Below are positions 19,141-28,678 of a stretch of DNA of 64,000 nucleotides, one piece after another. Position 1 is the stretch's first letter, and each line of letters starts with the position of its first letter. A program made the translations under genes and the position numbers. The notes beneath the pieces were generated by a model. It did no database searches and had not been told where the DNA came from. It saw nothing but the letters and a program-made list of their open reading frames with translations. The stretch is from Bacteroidales bacterium UBA7569 (GTDB lineage: Bacteria; Bacteroidota; Bacteroidia; Bacteroidales; Paludibacteraceae): positions 62,001 through 126,000 of the forward strand of contig DLLF01000033.1 in assembly GCA_002477945.1 (NCBI GenBank), read 5' to 3'.

Positions 19141-19983
19141 TTATTTTTTGGTTTCTTTGGCTTGTTTGTCTGCCCTCCAGTTGACAATGATGAGCAGGGC
19201 AAGCATTGTAATAAAGATCAGCGAAAACAGAGGTCTGAGTTCGGGTGTCAGTCCGCCTTTGCGGGCGTCGGCATAGATAAAAGTGGAGAGCGTATTCAGT
19301 CCGCCGCTTCCCTTGGTAAAGAATGTTACGCCGAAATCATCTATGGAAAGAGTGATGGAGAGTATAAACCCGCTTATCATACCCTGCCACAATTCCGGAA
19401 TGAGAATTTTCCGCAACGCTTGAAACGGGGTCGCTCCCAAATCAAGTGCCGCCTCATAAAGATTGGGATTCATCTTGGTTAGTCGTGGCATGACTGACAA
19501 AACAACATAGGGAGTACAAAACACCACGTGAGCGATTATTACTGTCGTCAGACCGCGACTGATACCTAAGAATACAAATAGAAGAAACAGCGATATACCG
19601 GTCAGTATATCGGGGTTGATCATGGGAATGCTGTTGATAAACTGAACGATCTTCCTGTCCCGTTGTCGCATGTTGTAGATGCCGATGGCTGCCAGTGTAC
19701 CGAGCAAGGTGGCAATGGTGGCTGAAATAAGAGCAATAATCACGGTATAAAAAATCGCATGATACAAGTTCGGATCCACATGCACTTGTGCCACACGGTC
19801 ATAACCCGTGAAGAGATTCTCATATAGAGCGAATGTAAAGCCCGTCCAGTTGCCGAATACTTTGCTTTTCGTGAACGAAAATACAATGATCAGTACAATC
19901 GGTGCATACAGAACCAACAGTATCAACCAAAGGTAAGTCTGCGAGAGAAAGCGGGACCATGAGAATGTGCCGGTCTTTTTCAT
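19141..19983 (-). CDS. potC: Spermidine/putrescine ABC transporter permease PotC
   Basis: Inner-membrane half of the polyamine importer. The 280-residue protein has six predicted membrane segments and the binding-protein-dependent permease EAA motif YEAALDLGATPFQALRKILIP near residue 180, which docks on the ATPase. The 4-bp ATGA overlap with potB indicates translational coupling. The order is potA, potB, potC, potD. Confidence 0.94.
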   Translation of the reverse strand: MKKTGTFSWSRFLSQTYLWLILLVLYAPIVLIIVFSFTKSKVFGNWTGFTFALYENLFTGYDRVAQVHVDPNLYHAIFYTVIIALISATIATLLGTLAAIGIYNMRQRDRKIVQFINSIPMINPDILTGISLFLLFVFLGISRGLTTVIIAHVVFCTPYVVLSVMPRLTKMNPNLYEAALDLGATPFQALRKILIPELWQGMISGFILSITLSIDDFGVTFFTKGSGGLNTLSTFIYADARKGGLTPELRPLFSLIFITMLALLIIVNWRADKQAKETKK

Positions 19984-20783
19984 AACAGACCTCCTTTCTG
20001 TGCATCGGTTTCCTCATCATTGTTGCCGAAGAAACTCGTCAGGGCTATGATAACAAGCATGATGAGTGACAAGGCGGCTCCGTAATTCCACATACTCAAT
20101 CCTCCCTCTCCGAATGCGCGTTGTATGAGCGAACCGAATAAAGTAATCTTGTTCCGTGTCAGAAGTTCCGAGATGGCAAAAGTGCTAACGGTCGGCATGA
20201 AAACCATGATAACACCGCTGTATATACCTGGCGTGGAGAGGGGAAGAACCACTTTCTGGAATATCTCCCTTCGGTTGGCTCCCAAATCCGAGGCCGCCTC
20301 AATCAGCGAACGATCCATCTTTTGAAGCGTGTTGTATATCGGATAAATCATAAAGGGAAGGAAATCATAACACATACCGAAAAGCAAAGCCCCCTCTCCT
20401 AAAGGGAGGGAAAACATATTAAAAAGTTCCACGGTCGCAATCGTACGTAGCAGGAAGTTTATCCACATCGGCAAAATGAAGAGCATTGCCATCACTTTGG
20501 GGGTCGAAAACTCTTCTGCGGCCATGATATAGGCTGCCGGATAACCTATTAAAAGACATATAAAGGTCGTAATCAACGCAATGGCCAATGAGTAAATGAA
20601 CGTGTTAACCGCTTCGGAGGTCGAAAAAAACTGCGTGAAATTACGAAGTGTGAAGTTTCCTTGCGGATCCTGAAATGCGTAGAACAGAATCAGCAGAAGG
20701 GGTAAAATCACAAATAGGATGAGAAACAATATATATGGCCATGCCCACGAACGGCGGCTGCCGAACAATACGGATAGTTTCAT
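19980..20783 (-). CDS. potB: Spermidine/putrescine ABC transporter permease PotB
   Basis: The other membrane subunit of the importer. The 267-residue protein has six membrane segments and an EAA loop, IEAASDLGANRREIFQKVVLP, near residue 165. It overlaps potA upstream and potC downstream by 4 bp each, the usual sign of a coupled operon. The length is normal for the family. Confidence 0.94.
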   Translation of the reverse strand: MKLSVLFGSRRSWAWPYILFLILFVILPLLLILFYAFQDPQGNFTLRNFTQFFSTSEAVNTFIYSLAIALITTFICLLIGYPAAYIMAAEEFSTPKVMAMLFILPMWINFLLRTIATVELFNMFSLPLGEGALLFGMCYDFLPFMIYPIYNTLQKMDRSLIEAASDLGANRREIFQKVVLPLSTPGIYSGVIMVFMPTVSTFAISELLTRNKITLFGSLIQRAFGEGGLSMWNYGAALSLIMLVIIALTSFFGNNDEETDAQKGGLL

Positions 20784-22240
20784 GCTTGTCCCTTTCTGAT
20801 TTGGATGCTATTGGGAGCAATCTCTATTCCCACTCTGTCCCCGTCGTCCCAAACATCGTTGGTGTCAACATACAGGTCGTCTCCGTCGTCTGTGCGGATA
20901 GTCAAATGATAGTGATCTCCTTTGTACAGGATGAAATGCACCTCGCCGGAAAGAGTCCCGTCTTCCTCATAGTCTTGCAGATTGATCTTGTCGAAATCTA
21001 CAGCGACTTCCACCGGTTGCCCAACGTCAAACTGTCGCGCCTTTTCTTCTCCTATTTCCCATTCTGCACCCAGGAAACGTACCTTGTTATCCGCTGTAAT
21101 CTCACCTTCAAAGCGGTTATGCAGACGCTCTTTCTTCATCACTTGTATGTCCTCTGGCTTTACGAGCATACCCACTTCCATTCCGGCAGGAAAGGCGTGG
21201 TAATCTTGCACCATGAATTCATAACCGTTTTCGGTGTTGATGAGCATTTCATAGTGTACGCCTTTGAAGATGCAACTCTCCACTTTGCCGTAGAAATGGG
21301 TGAAGTTTCCTTTAGGGATACGGTCGTCGGGGTCATAGTCGGCCTGCTGTTCTGCGATGGTTGTCTTGGTGGAGTTGTCCCAAATATATATGTCTTCCGG
21401 GCGGATGACAACATCTACGGGAGTGTTTTCGCCAAAACCCTCGTCAATACAGTCAAATTCCAAGTCGCAGAAACGGACACGTCTGTCACGTACCATTACG
21501 GCATTCAGGATGTTGCTTTCTCCTATGAAGTCCGCCACAAAAGCATTCTGAGGCTCATTGTACACGTCTGTGGGCACACCGATTTGCTGTATCTTCCCCT
21601 CGTTCATGACAACCACCCTGTCCGATAGCGTTAAAGCCTCCTCTTGATCGTGAGTTACATAGATGAACGTGATGCCCAATCGCTTGTGCATCTCCTTGAG
21701 TTCTATCTGCATATCTTTGCGCATCTTCAGGTCCAAAGCGGCTAAAGGTTCGTCTAATAAGAGTACTTCGGGTTGGTTCACAATCGCTCTGGCAATGGCT
21801 ACACGCTGCTGCTGACCGCCCGATAAACTGTTTACATCGCGTGCTTCATAATCAGTCATGCCCACTGTTTTAAGGGCTGTACGGACACGTTTCGCAATAA
21901 CGGCTTTGTTCAGACGGCGAAGTTTTAAGCCGAAAGCCACATTGTCAAATACGTTGAGATGGGGAAAAAGGGCGTATTTCTGGAATACTGTATTTACCGG
22001 ACGTTTGTGCGGTGGCGTTTTGGTCACGTCCTGCCCGTTCAGAAGTATATCACCGCTCGTGGCAACCTGGAAACCTGCTATGCAGCGCAGCAAGGTGGTC
22101 TTACCACAGCCCGAAGGCCCGAGAATTGTTACAAACTCGCCTTTCTCTACCGAAAGGCTTACATCGTCCAAGGCGAACTTCCCGTCCTCGAACTGTTTGG
22201 ACACATGGTTCACCTCAATAATGTAATTTGGTTCTTGCAT
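20780..22240 (-). CDS. potA: Spermidine/putrescine ABC transporter ATPase PotA, extended C-terminus
   Basis: Energises polyamine uptake. The 486-residue product has Walker A GPSGCGKT near residue 39, the signature LSGGQQQRVAIARA near 138, Walker B LLLDEPLAALD near 158 and the H-loop VTHDQEE. After the ATPase domain there is about 240 residues of TOBE-like regulatory sequence, roughly 100 residues more than E. coli PotA, with two similar segments ending in KPEDIQVMK and EIAPNSIQIRK. The frame opens upstream at 22309, but the -7 box at 22307-22314 lies across it, so the ATG at 22240 (MQEPNYIIEV) is the true start. Confidence 0.95.
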   Translation of the reverse strand: MQEPNYIIEVNHVSKQFEDGKFALDDVSLSVEKGEFVTILGPSGCGKTTLLRCIAGFQVATSGDILLNGQDVTKTPPHKRPVNTVFQKYALFPHLNVFDNVAFGLKLRRLNKAVIAKRVRTALKTVGMTDYEARDVNSLSGGQQQRVAIARAIVNQPEVLLLDEPLAALDLKMRKDMQIELKEMHKRLGITFIYVTHDQEEALTLSDRVVVMNEGKIQQIGVPTDVYNEPQNAFVADFIGESNILNAVMVRDRRVRFCDLEFDCIDEGFGENTPVDVVIRPEDIYIWDNSTKTTIAEQQADYDPDDRIPKGNFTHFYGKVESCIFKGVHYEMLINTENGYEFMVQDYHAFPAGMEVGMLVKPEDIQVMKKERLHNRFEGEITADNKVRFLGAEWEIGEEKARQFDVGQPVEVAVDFDKINLQDYEEDGTLSGEVHFILYKGDHYHLTIRTDDGDDLYVDTNDVWDDGDRVGIEIAPNSIQIRKGQA

Positions 22241-22306
22241 TATCGTTAAATCTACTATGGAACACAAAAGGTAAATCTCATAAATACGCTGTTTGTAAAC
22301 GCACCG

Positions 22307-22314
22307 CAAAGGTA
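22307..22314 (-). promoter_or_regulatory. -7 box (TACCTTTG) for the potABCD operon
   Basis: Minus-strand TACCTTTG gives a start near 22298 and a 58-nt leader before potA. Confidence 0.65.
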
Positions 22315-22514
22315 CAAACTGTTTTCCGTTTCTGCAAACCCCTCTTGTTCGCTCGTGTTGTCATGATCCCCGTCTTCTTCGATACGCTCCCCAATGAGTG
22401 TTGGTATATGTCTTGTCATCTTTTCTTGGTCAAAACAAATTGCCCGCATCTCCTTTCTGACATTCAGAAGAATACGCAGGCAATTCACCACAAAATATAT
22501 CTGTCAAATGTTTT

Positions 22515-24704
22515 TCAATTTGCATTGTTGCCTAAAATATCATACAATGCTTCCCCTCTTTGGATGAACACACGCCCGTTAACTAACCGTTTCATAGGCA
22601 TATCATTGGTCTCCGCCTGGTCTATGGCGGTGGTATTCTTTACTAAGCATGACACAGGAATACGGATTGTGGCGGCACCTTTGGAATTCATTGTCATATA
22701 GGCTTCGTACACTCCCTCTGCGTCTTGCAGCAAAGCAATTGCGGCTACGCCTCCTTCGGCGGGCAATTCAATCGTTGTGGAGGGGTTTGTCGTAGTAGCA
22801 GTTGCCATGGCAAAACTGTTTGGATTGGCTCCTCCCAATGTTATCTTGATTGGCTCTGTCAGGTTTTGTCCTGTTACCTTAAACTCTACTCCGCCCGCAA
22901 CACTCGGTTTTGTTTGGAAAGCCACTTGAGAATGGTCGCAAGTGATTATGGGAAGGTTGGGATTTCCCCATGTAATGTCATCCACATAATAGGTCACAGC
23001 ACCATTGGTGCCGCTCGGACCGACATAACGGAACGCCATATAGAAGACATCGGCTATATTGTCCGAACCTGCTAGATTGACGTGGATATCCACCCATTTG
23101 CCTTTCTCATCCGCAGTGGACGGAATGCCTGCTGCTATTTTCTCCTTATGAACATTCGCAGGATCTGTAGCGTCTATATAATAGAGTTCTAAAGCGGTAG
23201 TCATTCCGTCAAACAGATAATCCCCTCGCACACGGAAGGTAAAGACTTGGTTGGCGGCATTTTTGTAGTCCAGAGCAGGTGTTACAAGCCATATTTCCCA
23301 TTCAGTGTCGTCTGTCTGTCCGCTGACAAAAGCCGTTGCTTTGGCGCAATCCATCTGTTCGCCATTGAGTTCATCAATACTCAACCATGGTTTTTTACCT
23401 TCCACCACCACATTCTGCCAATTCGCCAACTGTAGTTGCTCGTTATGTCCGGCGTTGTCAAAACGCTCTATCAGAACACGTTGAGGGCTTTTGTTGTCGA
23501 AAACAAACTCTGTGTTGAAGTCGTCTGGCTTCTCTTCTCCTGAGGTAGCCGTCCCGCGTAGGGCAATGCGTTGCGCTGTCCCGCCTTCAGTCTGATAATA
23601 TACGGTAGCACTGTATTCGCCCGCTGCGAGAGGATGGAATGTGATAACTGACCTGCCGTTCTGCACATTGGCAGGCATCAATGTGTTATTGATGGTGAAT
23701 ACACCTGGGGATTGGTTGTTCAATAGGGAGATCTCTATGTTTCCGGTACAGTTGATACCATTGACCAGTATGGTTTTCGTTATAGTTTCTCCCGCTGTAC
23801 ACTCGAATTCTTCAAGTGTTGTAGGGGTAATGGTTATTTCGGGCTTGAGTGTTGGATCACTCGCCGAGCCGGACACCGAAAGAGTCTGATTGAGCGTCGG
23901 CACTTCTGAAGACTCTATAATGAGCATGGCTCTGTGCTGTCCTGCCGCCGTAGGCGTATATGTCAGTTTGACCACCTCTTCTGCCGCCGACACCTGTTGC
24001 TTGTCTAATGAGAACATCGCACTGCCTGTCCCTGTCAGATAAACCGATACGGGTTGAGTGAGGTGGCCTTGACGGATAGTGATGTTCCCGACCGTTTTGG
24101 TTTCTCCTACTTTGGCGTCCGATTTAGGCAGTGTGGCAGGCGAAACGGTCAGCCATGGTTCTGTAGCCTCTGTGCGTTCCAAACGCCAATCGTCTAACAG
24201 AAGCAAGGTCTTTTTGGCGTATGCCATACTCACCACCAACTTGGTCGCACCGACAGGTTTCGAAGTCTTGATTGTCACTGTCTGCCAACCGTCTCCCTTG
24301 CTCAATGTTTGTGTCAGCACTTCTTCGTCGTGATTGAGTACTCCGTCCCTCGGGTGTTCCCATACGCAGTTGAGCCAAACGGGTTTCTCTGCTGTGTAAC
24401 TGAGCAGTTTGTAACGGAACGTGAGTTCAAAAATTTGCCCGTCTGCCTCATTGGTCATGCTCACTTCTTGGGTTATATTGCTTGCCGTATTGGCTTCTGT
24501 AAAGCGCAGAGCCTGCTCTCCTTCAAGGATATCTGTTGTCTCAATGGTTGTAATGGCTTTGCATTGCCATGAATCCCAATCATATCCGTAAAGGGCATTG
24601 GCCTTGGCAGACTCGAATCCTCCGTTGTCAAGCAGGTTGTCAGCCGCGGTAGCCGGTATGCACATTGCGCTGCAAAGGAGGAAGAATAATAGTACTTTCT
24701 TCAT
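22515..24704 (-). CDS. Secreted multidomain protein with Ig-like and carbohydrate-binding-like domains
   Basis: A 729-residue protein with an N-terminal signal peptide (MKKVLLFFLLCSAMCIP). A carbohydrate-binding-like region starting LLDNGGFESAKAN covers about residues 22-180. Several Ig-like repeats cover about 185-390, including a pair with PTAAGQHRAMLIIES and PLAAGEYSATVYYQ. A second beta-sandwich region with TWGNPNLPI near 585 follows, then another Ig-like repeat. The C-terminus (KRLVNGRVFIQRGEALYDILGN) resembles the short Bacteroidota secretion or anchoring tail. The substrate is unknown. It lies 89 bp after a second secreted protein, with a terminator hairpin between. Confidence 0.75.
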   Translation of the reverse strand: MKKVLLFFLLCSAMCIPATAADNLLDNGGFESAKANALYGYDWDSWQCKAITTIETTDILEGEQALRFTEANTASNITQEVSMTNEADGQIFELTFRYKLLSYTAEKPVWLNCVWEHPRDGVLNHDEEVLTQTLSKGDGWQTVTIKTSKPVGATKLVVSMAYAKKTLLLLDDWRLERTEATEPWLTVSPATLPKSDAKVGETKTVGNITIRQGHLTQPVSVYLTGTGSAMFSLDKQQVSAAEEVVKLTYTPTAAGQHRAMLIIESSEVPTLNQTLSVSGSASDPTLKPEITITPTTLEEFECTAGETITKTILVNGINCTGNIEISLLNNQSPGVFTINNTLMPANVQNGRSVITFHPLAAGEYSATVYYQTEGGTAQRIALRGTATSGEEKPDDFNTEFVFDNKSPQRVLIERFDNAGHNEQLQLANWQNVVVEGKKPWLSIDELNGEQMDCAKATAFVSGQTDDTEWEIWLVTPALDYKNAANQVFTFRVRGDYLFDGMTTALELYYIDATDPANVHKEKIAAGIPSTADEKGKWVDIHVNLAGSDNIADVFYMAFRYVGPSGTNGAVTYYVDDITWGNPNLPIITCDHSQVAFQTKPSVAGGVEFKVTGQNLTEPIKITLGGANPNSFAMATATTTNPSTTIELPAEGGVAAIALLQDAEGVYEAYMTMNSKGAATIRIPVSCLVKNTTAIDQAETNDMPMKRLVNGRVFIQRGEALYDILGNNAN

Positions 24705-24747
24705 AACTGCTATATGTAATATGTTATAGGTTTGCTGTAGTGATAAT

Positions 24748-24784
24748 ATACCCCAAGAGTATTGTTCCGATGCTCTTGGGGTAT
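24748..24784 (-). terminator. Hairpin terminator after the 616-residue secreted protein gene
   Basis: Perfect 12-bp stem ATACCCCAAGAG (24748-24759) with CTCTTGGGGTAT (24773-24784) and a 13-nt loop. It lies between the two secreted-protein genes. Confidence 0.8.
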
Positions 24785-24793
24785 GAGGATAAA

Positions 24794-26644
24794 TTAGCGA
24801 ACCACCTTGTAGGTAGTCTTGCCTTGACGGACAATATTCACGCCGGGTTGAAGTGCAGAAACGCGAATACCCGATGGGGTATAGATTTCCATTTCATCTT
24901 CCGTCGTTGTATTCTCTATAGCCGTAGGAGGTCCCGCAATTTTCTCAATGTCTTTGTCTGTGCGGAGTTGCAGATAATAAGAACCGAAACTCGTATTCCA
25001 TATACCCGTGATATTGGCTTTGACAGGTTTTGCTTCCCCTGCCAGGACTGCCGCATTCACTTTGATCGTCTCATCACCTTGGGCGCAATCGGTTTGTGTG
25101 CTTGCAAACTCTCCTGATTCAAAGGTCACGCCCTCTATCTTCAGCAAACGATAGAGATAGTTCGCCTTGTTGGCATTCAGTTCTGCCAAAGTTACAACGG
25201 TAGGAATAGTAGTATATCCCGAGCCTTCTATCTCAAAGTATGTCGCGTAGTAGGTGCCATAATCATAAACCGCTATCACATCCATAACTCTGTCTCCCAT
25301 AACCAAGGGTATATTCACATCCCCTAAATACAAGTTGCGATCCAGCCGCATAGCCCCTGTCTCATCTTCTATATAAACAATGCCTGCTTTCGAAAATGTA
25401 ACGATAGCCGTACCGGTGAACATAAGACCCTCTTCGTGAGTGGAAGTTTGCAAAGCCTCTTTCCAACTTGCTATGGTGGGATATGTCGGTGTCGGAGCGG
25501 TCACGGTCCATGCGTATTTGATTTCTTTCTTGGTATCTCCTTGTGCAACGGTTATGGTAATTTGATTCTCGCCACTGGTTGCTGCGGTGTTCCGGATAAT
25601 CACGGTATCACCTGTCTCCGACATCACTTTGTCTTTGTCTAAGGTAGCACCTTTGATGATTGTGATATTCTCATGTACACATGTCGTGGTGATGGCATCG
25701 TCACTCAGGTTCGCACCTTTCACTACAAACGTATCCACGAATACTTCGTTCTGAACGTGATACTCTGAGGTGGCACTCGTCTTTTCTATCGACAAGGTCG
25801 CAACCGGCTTGGGGTCATCGCCTCCGCTTGTCTCAAAAAGGTCTGCCCACGCAGTTGCCACACGAATGGCATCAATCGTCATTGCTGCCATAGCCTTGGA
25901 AGCGGTAGTGCCTTGCCGCAGTTCAATGCCTTGCAAACCGTTCTTTGTGCTGGCATCGCCTTGGGAAACATCAGCAGAAATGGTGGCTGCAGGTTCTGCT
26001 GTAGCATCTGTTGTCGGGTTTACCCACAAGGTAACGACGTCATTCGTTGCTCCATCCACAAACTCATATTTGATAACCATAAGATAAGTCTCACCCACGT
26101 TCAGTTCCTCGGTTGTCTCGCTCGGGGCGGCATTGTTCTTACTGACACCAAACTTGAACTTGGTATCGTCTGAACCTGCCATTACAAAGGCTCGACCGTA
26201 TTCTGTAGCATTTACACCATCAACCCAGCCTTTTGAGGTCTTCCCTGTGAACCCTGTAAAATAAGTATTGGCATTGGTGGCATTCGTTACTTTTACCAGC
26301 ATGGCGGCATATATAGTACCCGATACAAATGCCTCCTCCGATGTTGCAAAAGCAATCTGCAAATCTTCACCTAGGTTCGTACCTTTCAACTCGACAGCCT
26401 TCCCTGCCGCCGTATTCTGATAGCCGGTGTATGTCAAAGCCCTGTCAACCACTTGAATAGGGTCTTCCGAGTTCGTACCATATTTAATCCACCCCAAACC
26501 GGTCGGATCTATTGTCTTGCCTTGACCATATAGACCGCCTGCAGCATAGTCAAAGTTCTCTGTCAGTAGTGTAGTAGCCCGTGACGTGCAGGGCATCGAT
26601 ACCATGGCTGCAAGTAGCAGCCCGAGAAGTAATTTTTGTTTCAT
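24794..26644 (-). CDS. Secreted multidomain protein with DUF5689-like OB-fold region and C-terminal sorting-type domain
   Basis: A 616-residue protein with a signal peptide ending TSRA. Residues about 25-265 form a lectin-like or choice-of-anchor beta-sandwich (TLLTENFDYAAGGLYGQGKT near the start). An Ig-like part covers about 275-385. Residues about 390-570 (TIASWKEALQT, YIEDETGAMRLD) resemble the DUF5689/OB-fold module of surface nucleases and adhesins. The last 35 residues (IYTPSGIRVSALQPGVNIVRQGKTTYKVV) match the T9SS-like C-terminal domain pattern, so export across the outer membrane is likely. No catalytic residues are evident. Neighbouring genes offer no clear role. Confidence 0.75.
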   Translation of the reverse strand: MKQKLLLGLLLAAMVSMPCTSRATTLLTENFDYAAGGLYGQGKTIDPTGLGWIKYGTNSEDPIQVVDRALTYTGYQNTAAGKAVELKGTNLGEDLQIAFATSEEAFVSGTIYAAMLVKVTNATNANTYFTGFTGKTSKGWVDGVNATEYGRAFVMAGSDDTKFKFGVSKNNAAPSETTEELNVGETYLMVIKYEFVDGATNDVVTLWVNPTTDATAEPAATISADVSQGDASTKNGLQGIELRQGTTASKAMAAMTIDAIRVATAWADLFETSGGDDPKPVATLSIEKTSATSEYHVQNEVFVDTFVVKGANLSDDAITTTCVHENITIIKGATLDKDKVMSETGDTVIIRNTAATSGENQITITVAQGDTKKEIKYAWTVTAPTPTYPTIASWKEALQTSTHEEGLMFTGTAIVTFSKAGIVYIEDETGAMRLDRNLYLGDVNIPLVMGDRVMDVIAVYDYGTYYATYFEIEGSGYTTIPTVVTLAELNANKANYLYRLLKIEGVTFESGEFASTQTDCAQGDETIKVNAAVLAGEAKPVKANITGIWNTSFGSYYLQLRTDKDIEKIAGPPTAIENTTTEDEMEIYTPSGIRVSALQPGVNIVRQGKTTYKVVR

Positions 26645-26705
26645 AGGTTAGTGTTTTTTATTGTTTGTACCTGCAGTATCTCACTGCATTAAACTGATGT
26701 CTGTG

Positions 26706-26713
26706 CAAAGGTG
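26706..26713 (-). promoter_or_regulatory. Near-consensus -7 box (CACCTTTG)
   Basis: Minus-strand CACCTTTG differs from TAnnTTTG at the first base. A TTTG about 20 bp further upstream could be the -33 element. Likely promoter of the gene starting at 26644. Confidence 0.35.
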
Positions 26714-26893
26714 GTGAAAATAATCTATATGCACAAATTTTGCATGGCATATTTTCCAAGGCAACTGTATTAAGACGGATAGTACTCAGGGTAGTTTCCA
26801 GATGAAGCCTCAAAGAAAAAACTAAAATTCTTATGGTCATACTGCGGTTGCCTTGTGGTATATTCCTGTTCTGTACCGAGTCGCTTGATTTTA

Positions 26894-26937
26894 CGAGACC
26901 TCAAGCACCCCTGAAGCACCCCTCAACGAGTCCTGAA
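26894..26937 (+). repeat. 11-bp tandem repeat array, locus C (4 units)
   Basis: Four contiguous 11-bp units: CGAGACCTCAA, GCACCCCTGAA, GCACCCCTCAA, CGAGTCCTGAA, preceded by TTTTA. This locus lacks the CGACCCCTCAT head unit seen at the other four. Confidence 0.8.
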
Positions 26938-26994
26938 CCATAGTTTGAACCGCAATAGGCAGATATATATGATAGTCTCCGTTCGCCTTTTGTA

Positions 26995-27045
26995 GAAGAA
27001 AAACAAGAAACCCTCCTCATTCCCTCTTCGGAATAAGATGGGTTT
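26995..27045 (-). terminator. Hairpin terminator downstream of aspA
   Basis: AAACCC (27008-27013) pairs with GGGTTT (27040-27045), and ATTCC (27019-27023) with GGAAT (27030-27034). On the minus strand it is followed by CTTGTTTTTCTTC. Confidence 0.65.
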
Positions 27046-27128
27046 CTGCTTGTCTCTGCATATCCTTACGGCATATCCAATCTCACACATACAGCCTTTT
27101 TAGGAGGGCTGTGTGATTTCTTTTCCTC

Positions 27129-28541
27129 TTATCGTTTGATTCCTAACTTTACGGGATGGATCATATTTTCAGGGGATAATATGGTATCCAACTCTTCTTT
27201 GGTCAGTACTCCGTGCTCCAGCACCAAGTCATATACTGATCGTCCCGTCTGCAAAGCCTCTTTCGCTATCTTGGTGGAGTTTTTGTAGCCGATCACGGGA
27301 TTCAGGGCCGTAACGATTCCGATGGAGTCTTTTACGTATTGTTGGCATCTTGCCTTGTTGGCTTCTATACCTTCAATGCAGTATTTGCGTAACACGTCAA
27401 ACCCGTTCATCATCAGTTGTATGGATTCGAAGCAGCATTGTGCCATAACGGGTTCCATCGCATTAAGTTCCATTTGTGCCGCCTCGTTGGCTATCGTAAC
27501 GCACGTATCATTGCCGATCACCTTGAATGCGATTTGTGTCATCACCTCCGGCATTACGGGGTTCACTTTCCCTGGCATGATCGAAGAACCCGGTTGGCGG
27601 GCAGGCAAGTCTATCTCATGCAATCCGCAGCGTGGACCGGAACCCAAAAGACGCAGGTCATTGCAGATCTTGCTTATTTTTGTGGCAAGGCGTTTCAGAC
27701 AGGAGGAATAACCTACCATGCATGATGTGTCCGAGGTGGCTGCCACTAAGTTGGCTGCTAATCGGACATCCCAACCGGTCACATCGTGAAGAGCCTTTAT
27801 ACACAACTCCGCATACTCTGGCTCCGAACATATTCCCGTGCCTATGGCTGTTGCACCCATGTTTACGGTTAGAAACTCTTCTGCGGCTCTGTCCAATCGG
27901 ACAATTTCCTCCTCTAATATCTGGGCAAAGGCTCCGAATGTCTGACCCAAAGTCATCGGCACTGCATCTTCCAATTGCGTCCGACCCATTTTCAAAATAT
28001 CCGCAAAAGCCTTTTCCTTCGTTCTGAAAGCGGCAATAAGTTCCTGAAGATGTTTTTTGAACACCGAATGAGTGGCATATAAACCCAAATGAATGGCAGT
28101 AGGATAGGCATCATTGGTCGATTGCGAGCAGTTTACGTGATCGTTCGGCGAGCAGTATTGATACTCGCCCGCCTGGTGTCCCATAAGTTGCAAGGCTCTG
28201 TTGGCAATCACTTCATTGGCATTCATGTTCGTGCTGGTGCCTGCACCGCCTTGTATCATATCCACGGGAAATTGGTCAAGATACTTTCCGTCCTCTATTT
28301 CCTGACACGCTTGCGCAATTGCTGCAAATTGTTCATCGGTGAGCAAACCTAATGTGTGGTTGGCTATGGCGGCAGCCTGCTTGGTCAGAGCCAAACCGCG
28401 GACAAAAGCAGGGAAATCATAAAGATGATACTGACTGATGGGGAAGTTCTCAATGGCGCGCATCGTCTGTATGCCATATAGCACGTCTATAGGCAGTTGT
28501 TTTTCACCAAGGAGATCCGACTCAATGCGATATTCTTGCAT
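27129..28541 (-). CDS. aspA: Aspartate ammonia-lyase
   Basis: Reversibly deaminates aspartate to fumarate. The 470-residue enzyme has the fumarase/aspartase superfamily signature GSSIMPGKVNPVMPE near residue 320, the TSTNMNANEVIANRAL segment near 100, and SQSTNDAYPTAIHL near 140. The aspartase start RIESDLLGE and tail favour aspartase over class II fumarase. The open frame begins at 28574, but a -7 box lies at 28572-28579, so the ATG at 28541 (MQEYRIESDLLG) is the true start. It is a single-gene unit with its own terminator. Confidence 0.92.
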   Translation of the reverse strand: MQEYRIESDLLGEKQLPIDVLYGIQTMRAIENFPISQYHLYDFPAFVRGLALTKQAAAIANHTLGLLTDEQFAAIAQACQEIEDGKYLDQFPVDMIQGGAGTSTNMNANEVIANRALQLMGHQAGEYQYCSPNDHVNCSQSTNDAYPTAIHLGLYATHSVFKKHLQELIAAFRTKEKAFADILKMGRTQLEDAVPMTLGQTFGAFAQILEEEIVRLDRAAEEFLTVNMGATAIGTGICSEPEYAELCIKALHDVTGWDVRLAANLVAATSDTSCMVGYSSCLKRLATKISKICNDLRLLGSGPRCGLHEIDLPARQPGSSIMPGKVNPVMPEVMTQIAFKVIGNDTCVTIANEAAQMELNAMEPVMAQCCFESIQLMMNGFDVLRKYCIEGIEANKARCQQYVKDSIGIVTALNPVIGYKNSTKIAKEALQTGRSVYDLVLEHGVLTKEELDTILSPENMIHPVKLGIKR

Positions 28542-28571
28542 AATAACACGATTATGGATGGTTTCTGACCG

Positions 28572-28579
28572 CAAAGATA
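28572..28579 (-). promoter_or_regulatory. -7 box (TATCTTTG) for aspA
   Basis: Minus-strand TATCTTTG, 31 bp before the chosen aspA start. Confidence 0.65.
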
Positions 28580-28642
28580 CTTCTTTTATTCATAATGCCC
28601 AACAGACCTCCCTGTTATTTTGGCAATCTGTCAGAAATGTAC

Positions 28643-28650
28643 TACCTTTG
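28643..28650 (+). promoter_or_regulatory. -7 box (TACCTTTG) for ychF
   Basis: Perfect TAnnTTTG match 29 bp before the ychF start. Confidence 0.65.
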
Positions 28651-28678
28651 CTCCTCGAAATAAAATACGATACGTAAT

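Larger units (their letters stand above)
26645..27128. other. Intergenic region before aspA 3' end
   Basis: This 484-bp stretch holds a near-consensus promoter for the secreted protein, an 11-bp repeat array (26894-26937) and an aspA terminator hairpin. A second hairpin around 27083-27116 (ACAGCC/GGCTGT) lies close to the aspA stop. I see no gene. Confidence 0.65.
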
